DNA from: Daphnia pulex
Taxonomy: Eukaryota > Arthropoda > Branchiopoda > Diplostraca > Daphniidae
Assembly: GCF_021134715.1 (NCBI RefSeq)
Contig: NC_060018.1
Location: 4,481,501 to 4,545,500, forward strand
Length of the DNA stretch: 64,000 bases
Direction: 5' to 3'
Below the pieces are notes generated by a model. That model made no database searches, was not told the origin of the DNA, and saw only the letters and a list, made by a program, of their open reading frames with translations. The position numbers and the translations under genes are program-made. This document shows, piece after piece, positions 35,389 through 48,588 of the stretch. Every line of letters begins with the position of its first letter. Position 1 is the first letter of the stretch.

Positions 35389-37494
35389 CCGAATCTACAA
35401 CTCGAATGAAGCTAATTCGTCAAGGTCAACAGCTGTTCAGTTTGGGAAAAATGACTTTTTTCCTTTTTTCTTTCGATTCGCTTCGTTCCGTAAAAATTGA
35501 AACGGTTCGTTATTATTTCGAGAGATGTAACAAAAGGGGGATGTGGGTGCAATGCTCTGGCAGCAGCTGTCTGTGTGACCTCGACAACCAGAAAGATTTG
35601 CATAAATGCAGCGCATTTTGAATCAAAAACCGGCGGGCTTTTTATTTATTCAAAAAATTATTATGATGGGAGGAGGTGCTGAGGAGGAACTATGTAAACG
35701 ACCGGAGCGAACATCGACCTTGTAATAAAAATCTTCTTCTTCGCCTCCATAAATACCACCAAATTTCCGTGAAAAGAGAGAGAGAGAGAGGTAGGTAACC
35801 TTGGAGCCGGTCACTGGCTCCCGCGCTCTTTTTTGCGGTCTGCTGGTATCCGGGTAACGCTAAAAAATACATGTCTCTTCATGTTATTTTTTTAAGTGTG
35901 TTATACCCAGAAGAAAAATAGGCCTCCCCCGAAAGAGAAAGTAGAACTCGCTTTCTCCTGCCTATGATCTAACATCTTTTTCGGAAATAGTGAACTACTT
36001 TCTCGTCATGACCCCAATTCCACCCTCAAATAAGAGTCTCGTTTTTTCGCTTTTAGGACAACACACACATTTTAAGGATATTGAGGTCAAAATTCCCCCC
36101 CCCCGTAGTGTAGGGGAGGAAAAAATATAAACGTAACATTATTACATGTAGAATAGAAAATGCGCTTTCACTCGAGCGAAAAATGTCTGCCCGAAAAAAG
36201 TATGACCTCAATCGTAAGTATGGTGGCGCTGTCTACCGTACACCCTCTCTGGCAAATGAATAATGCGCGCTCCCTATCGGACGGTTGACATTGCGACCTT
36301 GAACGGGGTGTTGACGTCCGTGTGCAGCTGCGCGATGCTGTCGACCTTGAAAATGAAATAGCAAAAGAAACGAAAAAAAGTTGCCGGGATCGATACTGGT
36401 TGGTTTGGATCGATGAGATTCGCGCCAAGTCACCTTGGAAATCGGCCGAAGATGATTCGTTATGGAAGCGCACACGTGTGACGTCAGATACCGAGAGAAA
36501 ACCTTGAAATCTTCCGGATGGGGCGTTGATAATATTTCCTTCTATTTACCCACCCACCCCCACACCAACCCCTATAAAGACGGGGGGGAAAGAAAAACAA
36601 TTTGGCCTTGACCTTCTTTTTGTCAGCAGCGGACCCGTGTGTCTTGGCCTTGACGGTAAAAAAGTTTGGACGTTGGCCAGTCACGAAGACTCACGATTTC
36701 TCACGGCCTCATCGGTAGGAGAAGACCTTGGGGGTCACATCGAAAAAATAAAAAAAGATGGTACGAAAATTTTTACAATTACTTGATATGAAAAATCCTT
36801 GGGAACGAACGAACGACGGATATACATTTACAAGACTGCTGGCCTTGTCACGCCCCGCATCTTGTTATTCCCGCCCAGTAGAAATATGGTAACGATGCCC
36901 TTGAGTGGATTTCCTGATCTGAAATCTTTTCGCTTGAATACACGTGGCGATTTGAAATAAAATGAGTTTGAATATTCAAATTTAAACCAAAAAATAAAAA
37001 GGGAAACCATTTTATGCTAATTGGAGGGAGAAGAAGAGCTTTGAAATGACCTTGACCAAATTTAAATAAAAATTTCGCCATTTTGAAAAAATGAATAAAT
37101 GGCGGGTGAAAAGTTATTGATCTTTTTCGTTGGTGCCCAAGGCCATCATTGACGTCGATTTCAAAAGAACAATGACTAGCAACGATTTCTTCCGGAAACA
37201 CAAAAGAGAGACTCCCGGAATACATGCACACAATACAATATGGGGACTGCTGGTCATGACCCAAATCATTATTTGAACCTCAAGGCCACGCGGGAATCAA
37301 TCACGGGTTTCACGGTCTGCCGTCCGCCTACGGCAACGGAAGTCGTTCAAGTGCAAACGTTAAAAAATGTCCTTACGTGTTTCGTCACATCCAGACATTT
37401 ACGTAATTCAATTAAAACCCCTCTTTTTTTTCGCCCCAGACTGGGTGAACAAAATTAGATTTTCGGGAGGATTAGTCTCATTGACAGGACTTAC

Positions 37495-38212
37495 CAATTT
37501 CGGGAATGGAACTGGAAGGCTCTTCGGCGTGATCCAGCGATGATGCCAAATGACGACGATGGGTGCCGGCAGTGGATTTGCGGATGCGACCGCCGGTGGG
37601 TGGCGATTTGGCTACAGGACCTCCATTTTTGGGAAGAGCAACAGCCGGAGGTGAAGATAGAAGAGCCGGCGGAGGTGGTGGAGGTGGCCCCATGACGATA
37701 TTGTTGTTGTTTGAACGTTGTTGTTGTTGTACCGGTTGTTGAGGTGGAGGCGGAGTGTGGCTCGAAGGACCTGGGCTGGTAGACGACGAGACAACGGCGG
37801 AAGCGTTGCCATTGTGCGGAAGCGATGGACGTTTAACTGCACGACGTTGCTGCTGCTGCATCATCATGGGCCGGAATTCCGGTTGAAATTGGTGCGGATT
37901 GACAATGACATCGATCCTGGGAGCAGACAAGTCGGTCGCACTCAACACGTGTTCTTCTTTCATCAACAATTCCGGGCGGATGAGTCGGATAACACTACTC
38001 TGTCTCCTCGGTGGCGTGTCCATCGCAGCACCGTTGGTAGTCTCCTGTTGATCCGTCGTTTGAATTTGTTCATCCATCATGACACAGGAACTATCCGGCG
38101 AGGCTTGTTCACTAAGACTATTGCAACTGGAACTGCTAGAATTACCTTCAACTGGATCACGGTTCATCACTACTGTTTCACTACTATCAGCCACAGTTGT
38201 CTCGACAGCCAT
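37495..38212 (-). CDS. Eip75B: E75 alternative N-terminal exon 5 (most distal, longest)
   Basis: 239 codons plus one G, donor GTAAGT, shared phase, giving the longest isoform (1102 residues). The exon is Ser, Pro and Gln rich, with SVIRLIRPELLMKEEHVL, IDVIVNPHQFQPEF, a PPPPPPP run and RIRKSTAGTHRRHL near its end. Such long low-complexity N-termini are typical activation-type A/B regions of E75. The ATG at 38212 is preferred over in-frame non-ATG codons upstream. Confidence 0.82.
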
Positions 38213-41200
38213 TATACTATTAAATAGGTAAAATAACAACTAGTCTGAGTCATCTACGCAAACGGAATAGAGCAACAGAGAGAGAAATTAAATCAGAGTT
38301 ATAAATGTGAGAGAGAGAGAGAGGTGAGAAACGCACGTCAAGAACGATGGGCAACGTCTGAACAGTGAGTGTGGCCGTGCAGTCGGCTAGTAGGGTGGAC
38401 TGGGACTGGAGAGGGAGGGAAAAGAAAACCCGCCCCCTTTATTCCGGAGAGCCCAATGTTCAAGGCCTTTTTGGCTCGGTGTGTACTGTGTGTGTGTGTG
38501 TGGCGTTCACAGTGAAGGTTACCAACACACACACTTCCCCTCCGCCGACACACTTCTCTATGTGTGTGTGTGCACCTATGTGTGTGTGAAACAAAACTTT
38601 CAGTTTCTTTTTTGGTTTGTCGATAGATTACACACACAACGATTTTCAAGGGCGAACCGCCTCAGGGCCACCTATCGGCGCCATTCGTCACGTCAGTTGA
38701 CCAAATTTAAAAAAAGATGATCGCGCTTCTGGAATAATCAAAATATAATTCAACGTTAGCCTTGTTACTACCACCTACTTGGAAGGTTAACACTCAATTA
38801 ATAGAGTATAACTTAGCTTGGGGGTGGGAAAACCCTACAAGGCGCAGCGTGTCGTGAATAAAAACCGCACTGACGCAAGGATACCGGAACTGAATTCGTG
38901 ACCGACAAATGAGGAACTGAATAAAGACACACAAGAGATATATACAAGGAAATGTTGGCAAATAATAACCTTGTGGCTGGCGGAATGGATGATATTGTTT
39001 TCAATTCCTTTTATGTCCGGTCAAATTCTCGTTTAAATTTTCTCAAGGATCGCGCCATTTTATTTGTCTTCTTTCCGGAATGAATGCCATTGAAGTAGGT
39101 CACGCAAAAACTGCGCGATGGATCAGATGACCTCATAAAAAACCCATAGAAATGCGTTAGGGTAAAGAAATAATCAAAAGTAGGTCATTGTCAACGGACA
39201 ATTCCCCCCTCCCTTCTTCCTGTGTACACCAAAAACTTACGGGTAAGGAAGGTGTGTCCGCTTCTGGTATCCATGTGTTCCGCCATCCGCCATCTGCTCC
39301 CCACGGCACTTTCACTCTCTCACCCCTCTGTTTTTTCTCCCTACGCCATCATCGAGCCCACATTGTGTAACCCTATATTATGTAGTATTATATAAAAGCT
39401 CTCGATTTAATAACGTCGTTTTTCTTCCGGCGTTTTAACGCTGGATGAAATCATTATCTTTTATTCTCACCTTTTGTGGAAAATCATACTCACCTTTGGT
39501 CTTCTTCATTCGTCTTATTTTTATATGAATCCACTGGATGGTGTAGTTGGTGCACATTTTATATTAAATTGATAAAAGGATTTTCCGGTTCGAAAGGTCA
39601 TCGTTTCTTTTTTTCGGTTCACTTACAGTTTCGCTTGACGAATAAATAAATTAAGAAGCTCATTAAAAAACATATTCCAACACAACTTTACCATTACAAT
39701 TTTTCTTTCTGAAATCCGATTCCGCAAATGGCCGAAAACAAAATAAACAACCAACACATTTTTAATAAGAAGAAGAGTGAAATGTTTTCGTAGCCTGAAA
39801 TGTTCCTGGAATTGATGATATCCCCATGAAATAAATAAAACCAATTGAAATTATTTCCCACGCAAAAAAAAAATAAATAAATAACCAGACCCTGACAAAT
39901 AAAATTGCCTCCATTTTTTTGTTTGCCCCGCTAAATTTAAACGTTCCACACCAACACGCACCTGCGCTGTCGAGTAAGTTTATTCACCTGAACAGGTATT
40001 ATGGCTTTCGTTTTAGCTCTGTGGCCATTTCTACAGGCAAAAAAAAAGGGCGGTTCAGTCAACTCTCTCATTTTCTTGTAGTTACTTTTTACGGGCTATT
40101 AATTCAACCGCCCTTGAAATAATTCCCGAATATGGTCGGCAACAACAGCAGTCGTACTCGATAAATTTTGTCAAAGTGTTGCAGCAAGTCAAATGAACAT
40201 TCTCAAAAGGTAGAATAAATAAAAAAACAATAGAGAAAACTTGATTTTCTTATATTAGATGATGCGGAATACAAGGAAAATAAAAAAGAAGTCAGAAAAG
40301 AAGAAGTTGTTGGCCTTGGCTTTGATACCGCACGCCAAATAGCTCCCGCCCGAGAGTGGCGGGAGGCGGGACTATAGTCTCCCAAGGTCGGTCCCGGTAT
40401 AAAATGGTATACTGACATCAGCACAACTTTTAAACATGTTAGGAAGAGAAAAAAGAAAAGTGCCTGCAGCACATCCTGCGCTCTTTTGTAGACGAATGTC
40501 AATGACATTGCTCCAGATTTTACCACCCAAAAATTGTTCTATTCGTCTCCTTTTGTCTCGTAATAATCGCCCAGATAATAAACAATTACACGTTATCTTT
40601 CATGCAAGACTCGGACGAGCGCAAGTTTTTGATGATGACAAGTTATTTTGGCTCATATCCGTCACCTTGGCGTCATTGATCGGCCAATGCCAAAAAGGAA
40701 CGGCAGACAAATCCTCACGGGTACCTCAACTAATGATAGACGTCCTTGACGCCAAGGGGGATCGTCTGATTATATGGACAACATGTTGAACAATATTTCG
40801 TGAGCGGGAACTGCAAAGACACATTAACCTTGGACGAGGGTTAAATAACCTGGACAGAATTGAATCTGATTCCAAGGGCTGCGAAATGATAAAATTCGTG
40901 TCGGTCGACATTTTACAGCCGAAAACAAAAAAACAAAAAAATATGTCTGACGGTGAATTGGCCGTGAGTGAAAAATGAACGCCGTCGTCGTCGTCGTCAT
41001 CATCCCCCCGGAATGTAATATGTTGTCTGCATCGGGAGCGCAACGGGCAACTGACCTTGAGATAAAAGCAGCCGCATGAAAAGAAAATCACGCCAACATG
41101 GCCGACTGCCCTTGAACTGCTCAGACGACTTGTCCTGTGTGGGTTGGTCGGTACGAAACTATTTTTTCATTCTAACCAATATAAAATATATGGAAAATTC

Positions 41201-43175
41201 GTACACGTTGAACTTGTAAGTCGAACTGAATGAAATATAAATAAAAATAAAAATGTAATTTTCACTTTTCAAAGGAAAAGTATTTAAAAAAAAACAGTCT
41301 TATCATTTTAGTATACCTTGGAAACGTCTGTATAGACATTGCCCTGCTCATTTTCCCGCGGGACTGGCAGATGATATTGGATCGATCGACTCAAGGTTGT
41401 GAGCGCACAAAAGGCCAAACGAGCTCTGCTGAATGTCGGAAAACACACAGCAGCTCACAACCATTGAAAGTATATATCCAAACAAATTTCGTGACTACTG
41501 TGTGTGTTGAGGTGAAGGTCGATTACCCGTGACCATATACTAAACGGCTCAAATCTGGGCTCGTTTAAATGTTTTATCACGGCCTCCCGACAATAGTCGT
41601 GAAAAATGTATACACACACAAAAGGGTAGGAGGAAAGAAACAAAAAGGATCCGCGTTCAAATATCTCAAGGATGTCCCCCAACTAGGACCCGTTTGGCCT
41701 TGTTGCAAGGTTTCCGTCTTCCGTGATCGTATAGCTTTCTAACAACTTTGATGTTTGTATGCTTCCATCAGTTCTCTCTCTCTAGCTAGCTCTACATGTT
41801 GCCTTGGATGGATTGCCACGGTCGTCTTTGTGAACACGTTCTTTCACGCTACTTGCATTTATTTCTCGGTGGTAGTGTAATAATTATACTAAGCCAATCC
41901 AATGACCTCATCCCAAGGATACACCATCTCTCTTTTATTTATTTCCACCGTAAACGGGCATGTCGTCCTTGTCGACTTGTTATATATACTATACGTTATA
42001 TTACTTTTTATTGGACCGAGAGTGATGCACCACAACTGGTAAAACCGGTCTATACAGATGTGCGTGCATAAAAATGTGTTACTGTTTCCGAGTGGCCATG
42101 GAGAGTTTTTAAGCAGTTTGGGTTTTTTTAGTTGGATCGACTGCCAACTCGACGACATTTTTGTTGTTTAGAAAATGAAATGAATCGCCAAGAGACATCT
42201 AGCGGCAGACTTAGAAACATGACTTCACTTTCGATTGGGGTGTCACTCACTTTCGAAAAGGAAAATGACCGACTTTCGAAAGATTTAAACATGAATAAAA
42301 CATTTGGAGACTCAATTCGACCGGAGAAAGATAAAACATTATTCACGTCAGATTTTTTCAAAGGAGATGGCTCAAATGTTTAGGGAAAAATCAAGCGAAA
42401 TGGTTTATTTTTGTCGAGAAGAATGAGTAGGAGTATTCGAAGTATGTGACGATTTCTGACCAAACCAAGTGGAAGGAGGTCACAACCGTTTCCTATACAC
42501 AACAACACATTTGTTTACCTTTTAATTGTATCGAGGGTTGTTGTTGTTGTTTACGTCTTACGGCAGCTATTCAATAGATTTTAGAAAGTTCGTAACTTAC
42601 ATTCCAGCAATTGGGGGGATCGTTGTTCTCCTTTCAACCGGATAGAACCTTACCGGTAGGAATGATAATAACACCCCAGATTTTCTGTTTTTCCCCAGTG
42701 AAAAAATCTTGAGTTTGAACGATACTGATCGTTTTTAGGTTAAACCGGATTTTTGAACGTGAAGAACGTGACTTGTTCTTTATGACGTCACAAGACACTG
42801 TTGTGTGTTTCTATTGTGTGTTTCGGCGCAACGCCACCCGATGGCCGAGCGCTGTAGACAACCAAAACAGATCAACGAAAGAACTCAAAGAAAAGCTTCG
42901 TTCCTTCGTTGCCGCCGTCTCTCTCTCGTCTACATCGACTATAACGCAATCTAAGGCATTGTTCTTAGATGTTGCGTTCTTTTTAATCCACCAAATCTTA
43001 TTTTGTACATATTCAGGTACGTTAATTGGGTGTGTTACTTACCTCTATAATTCATGTCCTTGTTACGTGCGATGTGTATATGATAATGACGTTCGCCATC
43101 TTTCTCTTCTTTTTTTCGGCCCTCGCCCTCGTGGATCAGGTGGATTGCTGTCGACAGCGACTTGTCTAGCAGAAG
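38213..43175. other. Intergenic: E75 distal promoter and upstream region of ZNRF
   Basis: No gene recognised in 5 kb. Contents: GT/CA-rich stretches near 38480-38640 beside the E75 start, an exact TGACCTTGA (41052-41060), a GC-rich 8-bp inverted repeat (40343-40350 with 40358-40365), a CATCTAGCGG word (42196-42205) and TGACGTCA (42783-42790) close to the ZNRF start. Open frames at 40436-40789 and 41796-42071 have no family resemblance. Confidence 0.5.
42196..42205 (+). promoter_or_regulatory. CATCTAGCGG word (CTCF-core-like)
   Basis: Fourth exact CATCTAGCGG, again in plus orientation, 1 kb 5' of the ZNRF start, between the E75 and ZNRF genes. Confidence 0.4.
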
Positions 43176-45499
43176 ATGGGTAGCAAGGCCAGTACTCCAG
43201 CTTCACCAGTGAGTGACGACTCATCTCCAACCAGACAAATCTATTCACGAGCTGAAAGGGTGTCTGACTATGAGCAATCTTCCAGGCAAGCTAGGCAAGA
43301 GAGAAGTTTCATGGAGAGAGCTGAAAGCTCAATCCAAAATTTCATATACTCTACCAACACTTCGAGTGTCGACATACAACGATCCAGTCACACCAATGGA
43401 CAACACACTGCAGCTACACATGACAGGCTGGGCTCCTCACTTGAAACACCAGCACATCAACCAGTCAGACCCAGTTCTATACCAACCACTACTAGTAGCA
43501 GGAGTTACAGCATCGGTAGCAGTGGTGCCGGTGTGGCAGTAGGGCAGCAGAGTGACAGCACTGGCAGCAGTATCAGCAGCAATACCGGTTTGGGACACTT
43601 TCTTAGCAATTTCAATTTGTGGAGAGCATCTGGACCCAGTTCTTCTGACCGTCAGAGAGCCCAATCTCTCTCCCACATGCCTGATCCAGCTCTACTTAAC
43701 CAGTCATCCACCACAAATCAGGGTGGGGATCCTCCTAGTCGCTCTCATTATGAAACGGAAGAACCTTCGTCCTTATCGAATCCTAGAGCGGCCCTGACAA
43801 GACTTCTCACTTCCAGAGAAAGCCGTTCAACCAGCAGCTCCGCCAACAATCCTTCATCTGCCACTATTGCTGAAAGCAGCAGTGGTCATCATCAGCGACG
43901 GGACAATTCAGGAGCCTTTTCGGTGCGAGATTTGACCTTCGCCGCTGCCCAAGAGTTCCTAGCCGAAGCCACGCTTAACGGACTAGGATTAGGCCGCGTC
44001 TACGTAACTCACTCACTACCCAGTCACATGTGGGCAGTTAATGGTAATCTCTCGTTTCTTTTCATTTGTATTCATGAGTCTTGCAAAATTTTTCCGTGTT
44101 GTTCTTGGAATGTAAGCAAGTCACGGTAGATTTTGTTTTTGGCGAAGCAAATTCTTGGGTGTGTCAATGTCTTGGATGGGAATCCCGATCTTGCACGAAC
44201 GCCAATGGATAAATGCGCCTGCGTCGTGTGCCTGTGGGTCTCCAACTTTATTCAGAAATCGTATCGCAACTGCGTAGCTCACAAGGGACCTGTTCATTGA
44301 TCGCATAGTTTGCGGCTTTCTCAGGCAACTGAATTCACTCTAGCCGCACATTTGATATTGTCACGTTAATCCCGTTAGTAGTACTACATCCTGCCGAGAT
44401 GACAGTTGTAATTTAGATAGTGTGCCCTTAGTTTCCGCCTTTCATCCATCCGAAAGATTGCGTGCGAGCGCCAGACAAAGGCGGCGCCGTTAACAGGTGA
44501 CTCGGGGGTTTCCATAGTGACCAGGTTGGGTTGATTCCTTCGCTTGTATTTGACGTTGCTAACAGCGTCTTGACAGCTAACCAATTTCGAATGCTGCGGA
44601 TGTTCAGTCGACGGTGCAAGTGTGGATGAGAGGCCCAATGGGAATCGTGATAGGGTCGTGTATGGCTAAGGAGACGAGCGCCGCTAACATCAACAGTCCA
44701 ATAAATCCCCTAGTTGGTCGCAACAACAATATCGACTATTCTGATAGAAGAGAATCTCTCAGGATGTTGATGGTAGGACCGGGAAGTTTTCCATCCACCG
44801 ACTACCATCAACATCGAACGCCAAGGGCACTTTCGAGTCCTGTTCCGTACGCTTATATCCATGGACCCAGCCATCACACAAGAGGACATCAAACAAGGAG
44901 GGTCGTCCATGGTCAGTTTTGTTCACCAGGGCCAATTCTCTCTTTATCGTCCCCCTTTTCCTCTTTTGGCAAAGACACTTGGCATGAGTCCTTCTACCCT
45001 TTTTTAACTGAACCCAATGTCGTGGATCGGATCCAAATCGATCCTTCAATATTAACCCCCTCTTTCCGTTTCATCCATAGGCATCAAATGCCCGGTCTGC
45101 TCCAAGTTTGTGATGCCTGACGACATCGAGTGTCATCTCGTCATGTGTCTGACCAAGCCCAGATTGAATTACAACGGTATTGGATCAACTAAAAGTCATG
45201 CTATCCGGGGTTGCTGCTAATTATATCCGATTGATTTGCAGAGGACATTCTGACTGACGAAAAAGGCGAGTGCGTCATCTGCTTGGAGGACTTGCTCAAA
45301 GGTCACGTCATAGCCCGTCTACCTTGCCTCTGCGTTTACCACAAAAGGTATTTTCGTCTTTCACCTACTACAAACTATATCAACAAAACACGTCATGAGT
45401 TTACCTTTCCGTCTCCAATGTCCTTTTATCGATTTTCTTAGCTGCATCGACCAGTGGTTTGACGTGAACAGAAGTTGTCCCGAGCATCCATCTGATTGA
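43176..45499 (+). CDS. ZNRF: ZNRF1/2-type zinc and RING finger E3 ubiquitin ligase
   Basis: Exons 43176-44043, 45081-45176, 45242-45347 and 45442-45499 join in phase to 375 residues. The protein starts MGSKAS, an N-myristoylation context as in ZNRF1/ZNRF2, which sit on endosomal, lysosomal and plasma membranes. A Ser/Gln-rich linker (about 15-240) is much longer than in the human proteins (227-242 residues in total). The C-terminus carries the ZNRF zinc finger (KCPVCSKFVMPDDIECH...C) and a RING (CVICLEDLL ... RLPCLCVYHKSCIDQWF ... NRSCPEHPSD), ending like the human proteins. The 1,037-nt intron 1 contains open frames but no finger motifs. Confidence 0.94.
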
Positions 45500-46262
45500 A
45501 CGTCTCGGCTTTGGATTTTTAAATCCCTTTTTTGAATGAGGAAGCTTCAAAAAAAATATTTACGTTGTCGACTATGGAATTAGCTTCTTTGGTTTTTCTC
45601 TTTTTTGGTGGCTGACTGTGATTTCCCTTTCTAAATGTACACGACGAAGAAGAAGAAAAAAAAAGAATTGCACTGGAATGCGCCACCGCTGAGCGCAATA
45701 ACCAAATGTGAATCTGTGAATGTATGTGAATTAACGCATGAATGATTTTTAATGGCTAATATTTTTTTCCGGGGATCAACACTTAACGTCGACCAGCCTT
45801 CCTTTTGTTCTCCGCGCTCTTACAATTCTTACTTTAATTTCTTTGACTCGTAAAATCGATTGGAAATTTGCCAAATTTGTATTCCCCTATTGTCATGGGC
45901 AATTTTGAAAGTCTGAAAGACGAACGTGCTATGTCATAGTTTTTAAAAATGTCCCATGCACCTCCCCCCCCCCAATTAGCTTTTTAGAATGACCTTCTCT
46001 TTACATGTTAAGTATGAGCGAGAGAACAAAAGGAATAATTTGATTTAACGTACTTGTTTTGGAGTGCAATAGATTCTCCTTAAAACATACTAAAAATCCT
46101 TTTGCCATCGCCGCCGAGTCCCTCGCAACTATGGAACTCAAAATCTATATATATATATATATATGTATAATCACATGAAAGAATGAGACGTGAAAAATAC
46201 AACTAGTCTTTGCTATCAGTTTCGTCCTATGGGCTCCGTCACGTGTTTTATTTTTTCCTTTG
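45500..46262. other. Convergent 3' flanks of ZNRF and RMC1
   Basis: The two genes face each other. The segment is AT-rich and holds an (AT)n tract at 46145-46165 and a short poly-C run near 45964. No coding motif is visible. Confidence 0.5.
46145..46165. repeat. (AT)n microsatellite
   Basis: About 21 bases of TA repeat between the convergent ZNRF and RMC1 genes. Confidence 0.9.
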
Positions 46263-48588
46263 CTATCCCATTGATAGCGAATCGGTTAGACTAGTACTGC
46301 AATCACCATCGCCGAAAAGTAACTTAAAATGACCTATAAAAAGAAAAATAACTTTAAAAAAATACTTGTAGTACACTAAACTAATGATTTCGACTTACGG
46401 ATATACACTTCGCAGTGTTCTCCTTTCAAAAATGCTAAACTTCCACGAACGCGCCGGTTGCGTTGTTGAAAGTACTGGTAGACACCATAAAAAACGGAGG
46501 GATCCTGAGAGTTTTGAGCCGCTTCGAGAAATTTGCGAGCTGATATGCTTTCAACCGGAATTGTATCCCGAGCGAACCTGTTGCAGATGAATGTTCATTA
46601 ATGGACTTGAGGGCAAAACAACTCTTTATGTGGCTGCCAAAAGTACCTTAATGCCGACAGGACTTTGTTCTTGGACAGCAGGATTTCTACAATTTCTTCA
46701 TTGGCATTTGAAATCCGCTTAAGCATGTCGACTGCGAGCTGATACGCCGCTGGATATACACTTTCTAACGAAAGCAGGAGGCACGCCTGAAGTGAAACGT
46801 ATATAATAAGCGTATTTCCGCGGTTATATTATGACAGTCAATTTTGCGTATTTATACCAAAGGTTTCGAATCAGCTACTGCGTGGTACTGGAAGAGCTGG
46901 TGAAGCTGGTAGAACTGTCCCAAACGTGCAAAAGCTTCGATGAGTACTTCATAAATAAAGTGCTGTACTGGAATGTGATATTGGACGAGGGATCGAATGT
47001 ACTCGTTGACGACAGCCACAATAAAACGGTCATGCGTCTCATCCATTGGCTTGCTTTCCGTCATGGGTGACAAGATACGAGAGTAGACATCAGTCTGGTC
47101 AATAACCACATTGGGTCGTCGTGAAGAAGATCCGGTACTCAACTGAAACGCACCAGCTGGCATGGCGATCTGACTCTGAATCTCAATGTCCAAATGGTTA
47201 CGGTATGCTTCGTTGAGTTTATCGAATACTCGGCCAAGGACAGGCACATCGGCTCCCACTGAATGAGAATAGCACATTAATCGACTCAAGAGTGCCATCA
47301 CAGTCGATTTGGATTCCGTTCTCTGCAGGAGGAAGTCAAACAATTCACAAGGATTGTCAACCATATCAATCAAAGGAGTTAGGACTAGTTCCAGACTCCA
47401 AAGGCATCCTAATAGAGCGTCGATAATGATGTTGGATTGAAAAAATACCTGTTTTTAATAAAGCAAACGAATAAACATTAAACGTACATATATTTACAGC
47501 ACAAATGAATTTACCCAGTTTGGAGAATATAGCTCACAACTCATCTGAGAAGGTTCGTGGTTCAGCATAGCGGCTGAAGCGGGGATGTTGAGGAAGTATG
47601 GGCGAATAGTAACGGATGCTAGGAACGGATGCAACGTCATCACTCGACCGTCTGATTCACCCGTCAAGTTTATGTCAAAAATGGATGACGTCTTAGAGGC
47701 TTGATGGTGGACAATAATCAAGTTGTCCAAGATGCTTACAGCTAGTTTGCCACTGGTTTCCAATTGAAGTACGTGAGTTTTCCGGGGAGGGGCGTCTTTG
47801 CACAAAGTGTAAACGACAATTTCCGAATTTCCTGATGCTGGGGTCTCTCGTCCGACCGTAGAATTTGGTTTAATTGGATGCTTAAGGACGAGTACTACCA
47901 TTTGATTGTAAAGCATGGTTGGTGTGACGTCTCTCTCGACTAGGCAAAGACGTGCAGGTTGTGGAGGATTTGGAATGTCGACTTCAAATTTGGTAAGACG
48001 TAGAAGCTGATGGTTTTTGAAGAGATAGGGCTGAAGACTAGTACCAAGTGGGCCAGATGATACCAATAAAAGTCCAGACAGGGGACAATATACAAACCAG
48101 TTGCTTTGAATACTGTGGTTTTTCACAGCTCTCAGGCATCTTTTTTCAGGCACAACTTGATAGTGCTCTATTCCCTGATTAGTTATCAGAATAAAGTCTG
48201 TGTTTGAAACCCAAACAAATCCAACAATAACAGTTGAACTTCCTCTACAGGGTTGAGAGTATTCTACACCATCAGGCACTTGATTTGAAAAATTTTGAAA
48301 TTCAACTGATTTTGAAGTTCTCTGAATTGCTAAGATCTGTTGATCAGGTGAGAATTTAATAGAAAGTACTGCTCCTTTATCTTCAACTCGGAAATTTATA
48401 GGATTTTTCATCCTTGGGCCTTTGACGTTTACTCCTGTTGCTCCCCCGGATCGAACTGTGAAGACCTGGCGAGTCACTTCATCGTAGAAAACATTTGTGA
48501 TTTTTGTAACAGGTTCAAAGTGAATTGCAGTTTGACTTAATTGGAGTAAAAAACTCGCTTCGGTAGTTTCGATTGTGGTGCGAGACAT
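46263..48588 (-). CDS. RMC1: RMC1 (C18orf8/Mic1, fly Bulli), regulator of MON1-CCZ1
   Basis: Five exons in phase: 47515-48588, 46858-47448, 46647-46786, 46399-46577, 46263-46333; 684 residues against 657 in human. RMC1 is the third subunit of the metazoan MON1-CCZ1 Rab7 exchange factor and so acts in late endosome and autophagosome maturation. The N-terminal half is a WD-like beta-propeller region (IKFSPDQQILAIQRTS, LVLKHPIKPNS); the C-terminal Mic1 domain shows FDKLNEAYRNHLDIE, DQTDVYSRILSP, EYIRSLVQYHIPVQHF, LHQLFQYHAVADSKPLACLLL, SARKFLEAA and KGEHCEVYIRHFKLLFGD, all as in the family. Nothing appears broken. Confidence 0.94.

Larger units (their letters stand above)
26493..37494 (-). other. 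E75 long 5' introns and alternative promoter region
   Basis: Apart from the start exons at 30517-30754 and 32991-33129 I see no coding material on either strand in these 11 kb; the many short open frames have low-complexity, unrelated translations. The region is rich in simple repeats and nuclear-receptor half-sites (AGGTCA/TGACCT), with one exact TCAAGGTCA at 35420-35428 and a second in reverse at 37047-37055, three TGACGTCA sites (29879, 30192, 36479) and two GCCATCTAGCGG words (29800, 35377). Confidence 0.55.

Noticed and set aside
40336-40390. GC-rich inverted repeat tested as a tRNA gene
   Set aside because: Only an 8-bp stem with a 7-nt loop; no D-arm, anticodon arm or T-loop GTTCGA pattern at tRNA spacing.
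44614-45120. 168-codon plus-strand open frame inside ZNRF intron 1
   Set aside because: It runs through the true acceptor at 45080 into the next exon in a wrong frame, has no domain, and open frames on the other strand overlap it. ZNRF is complete without it.
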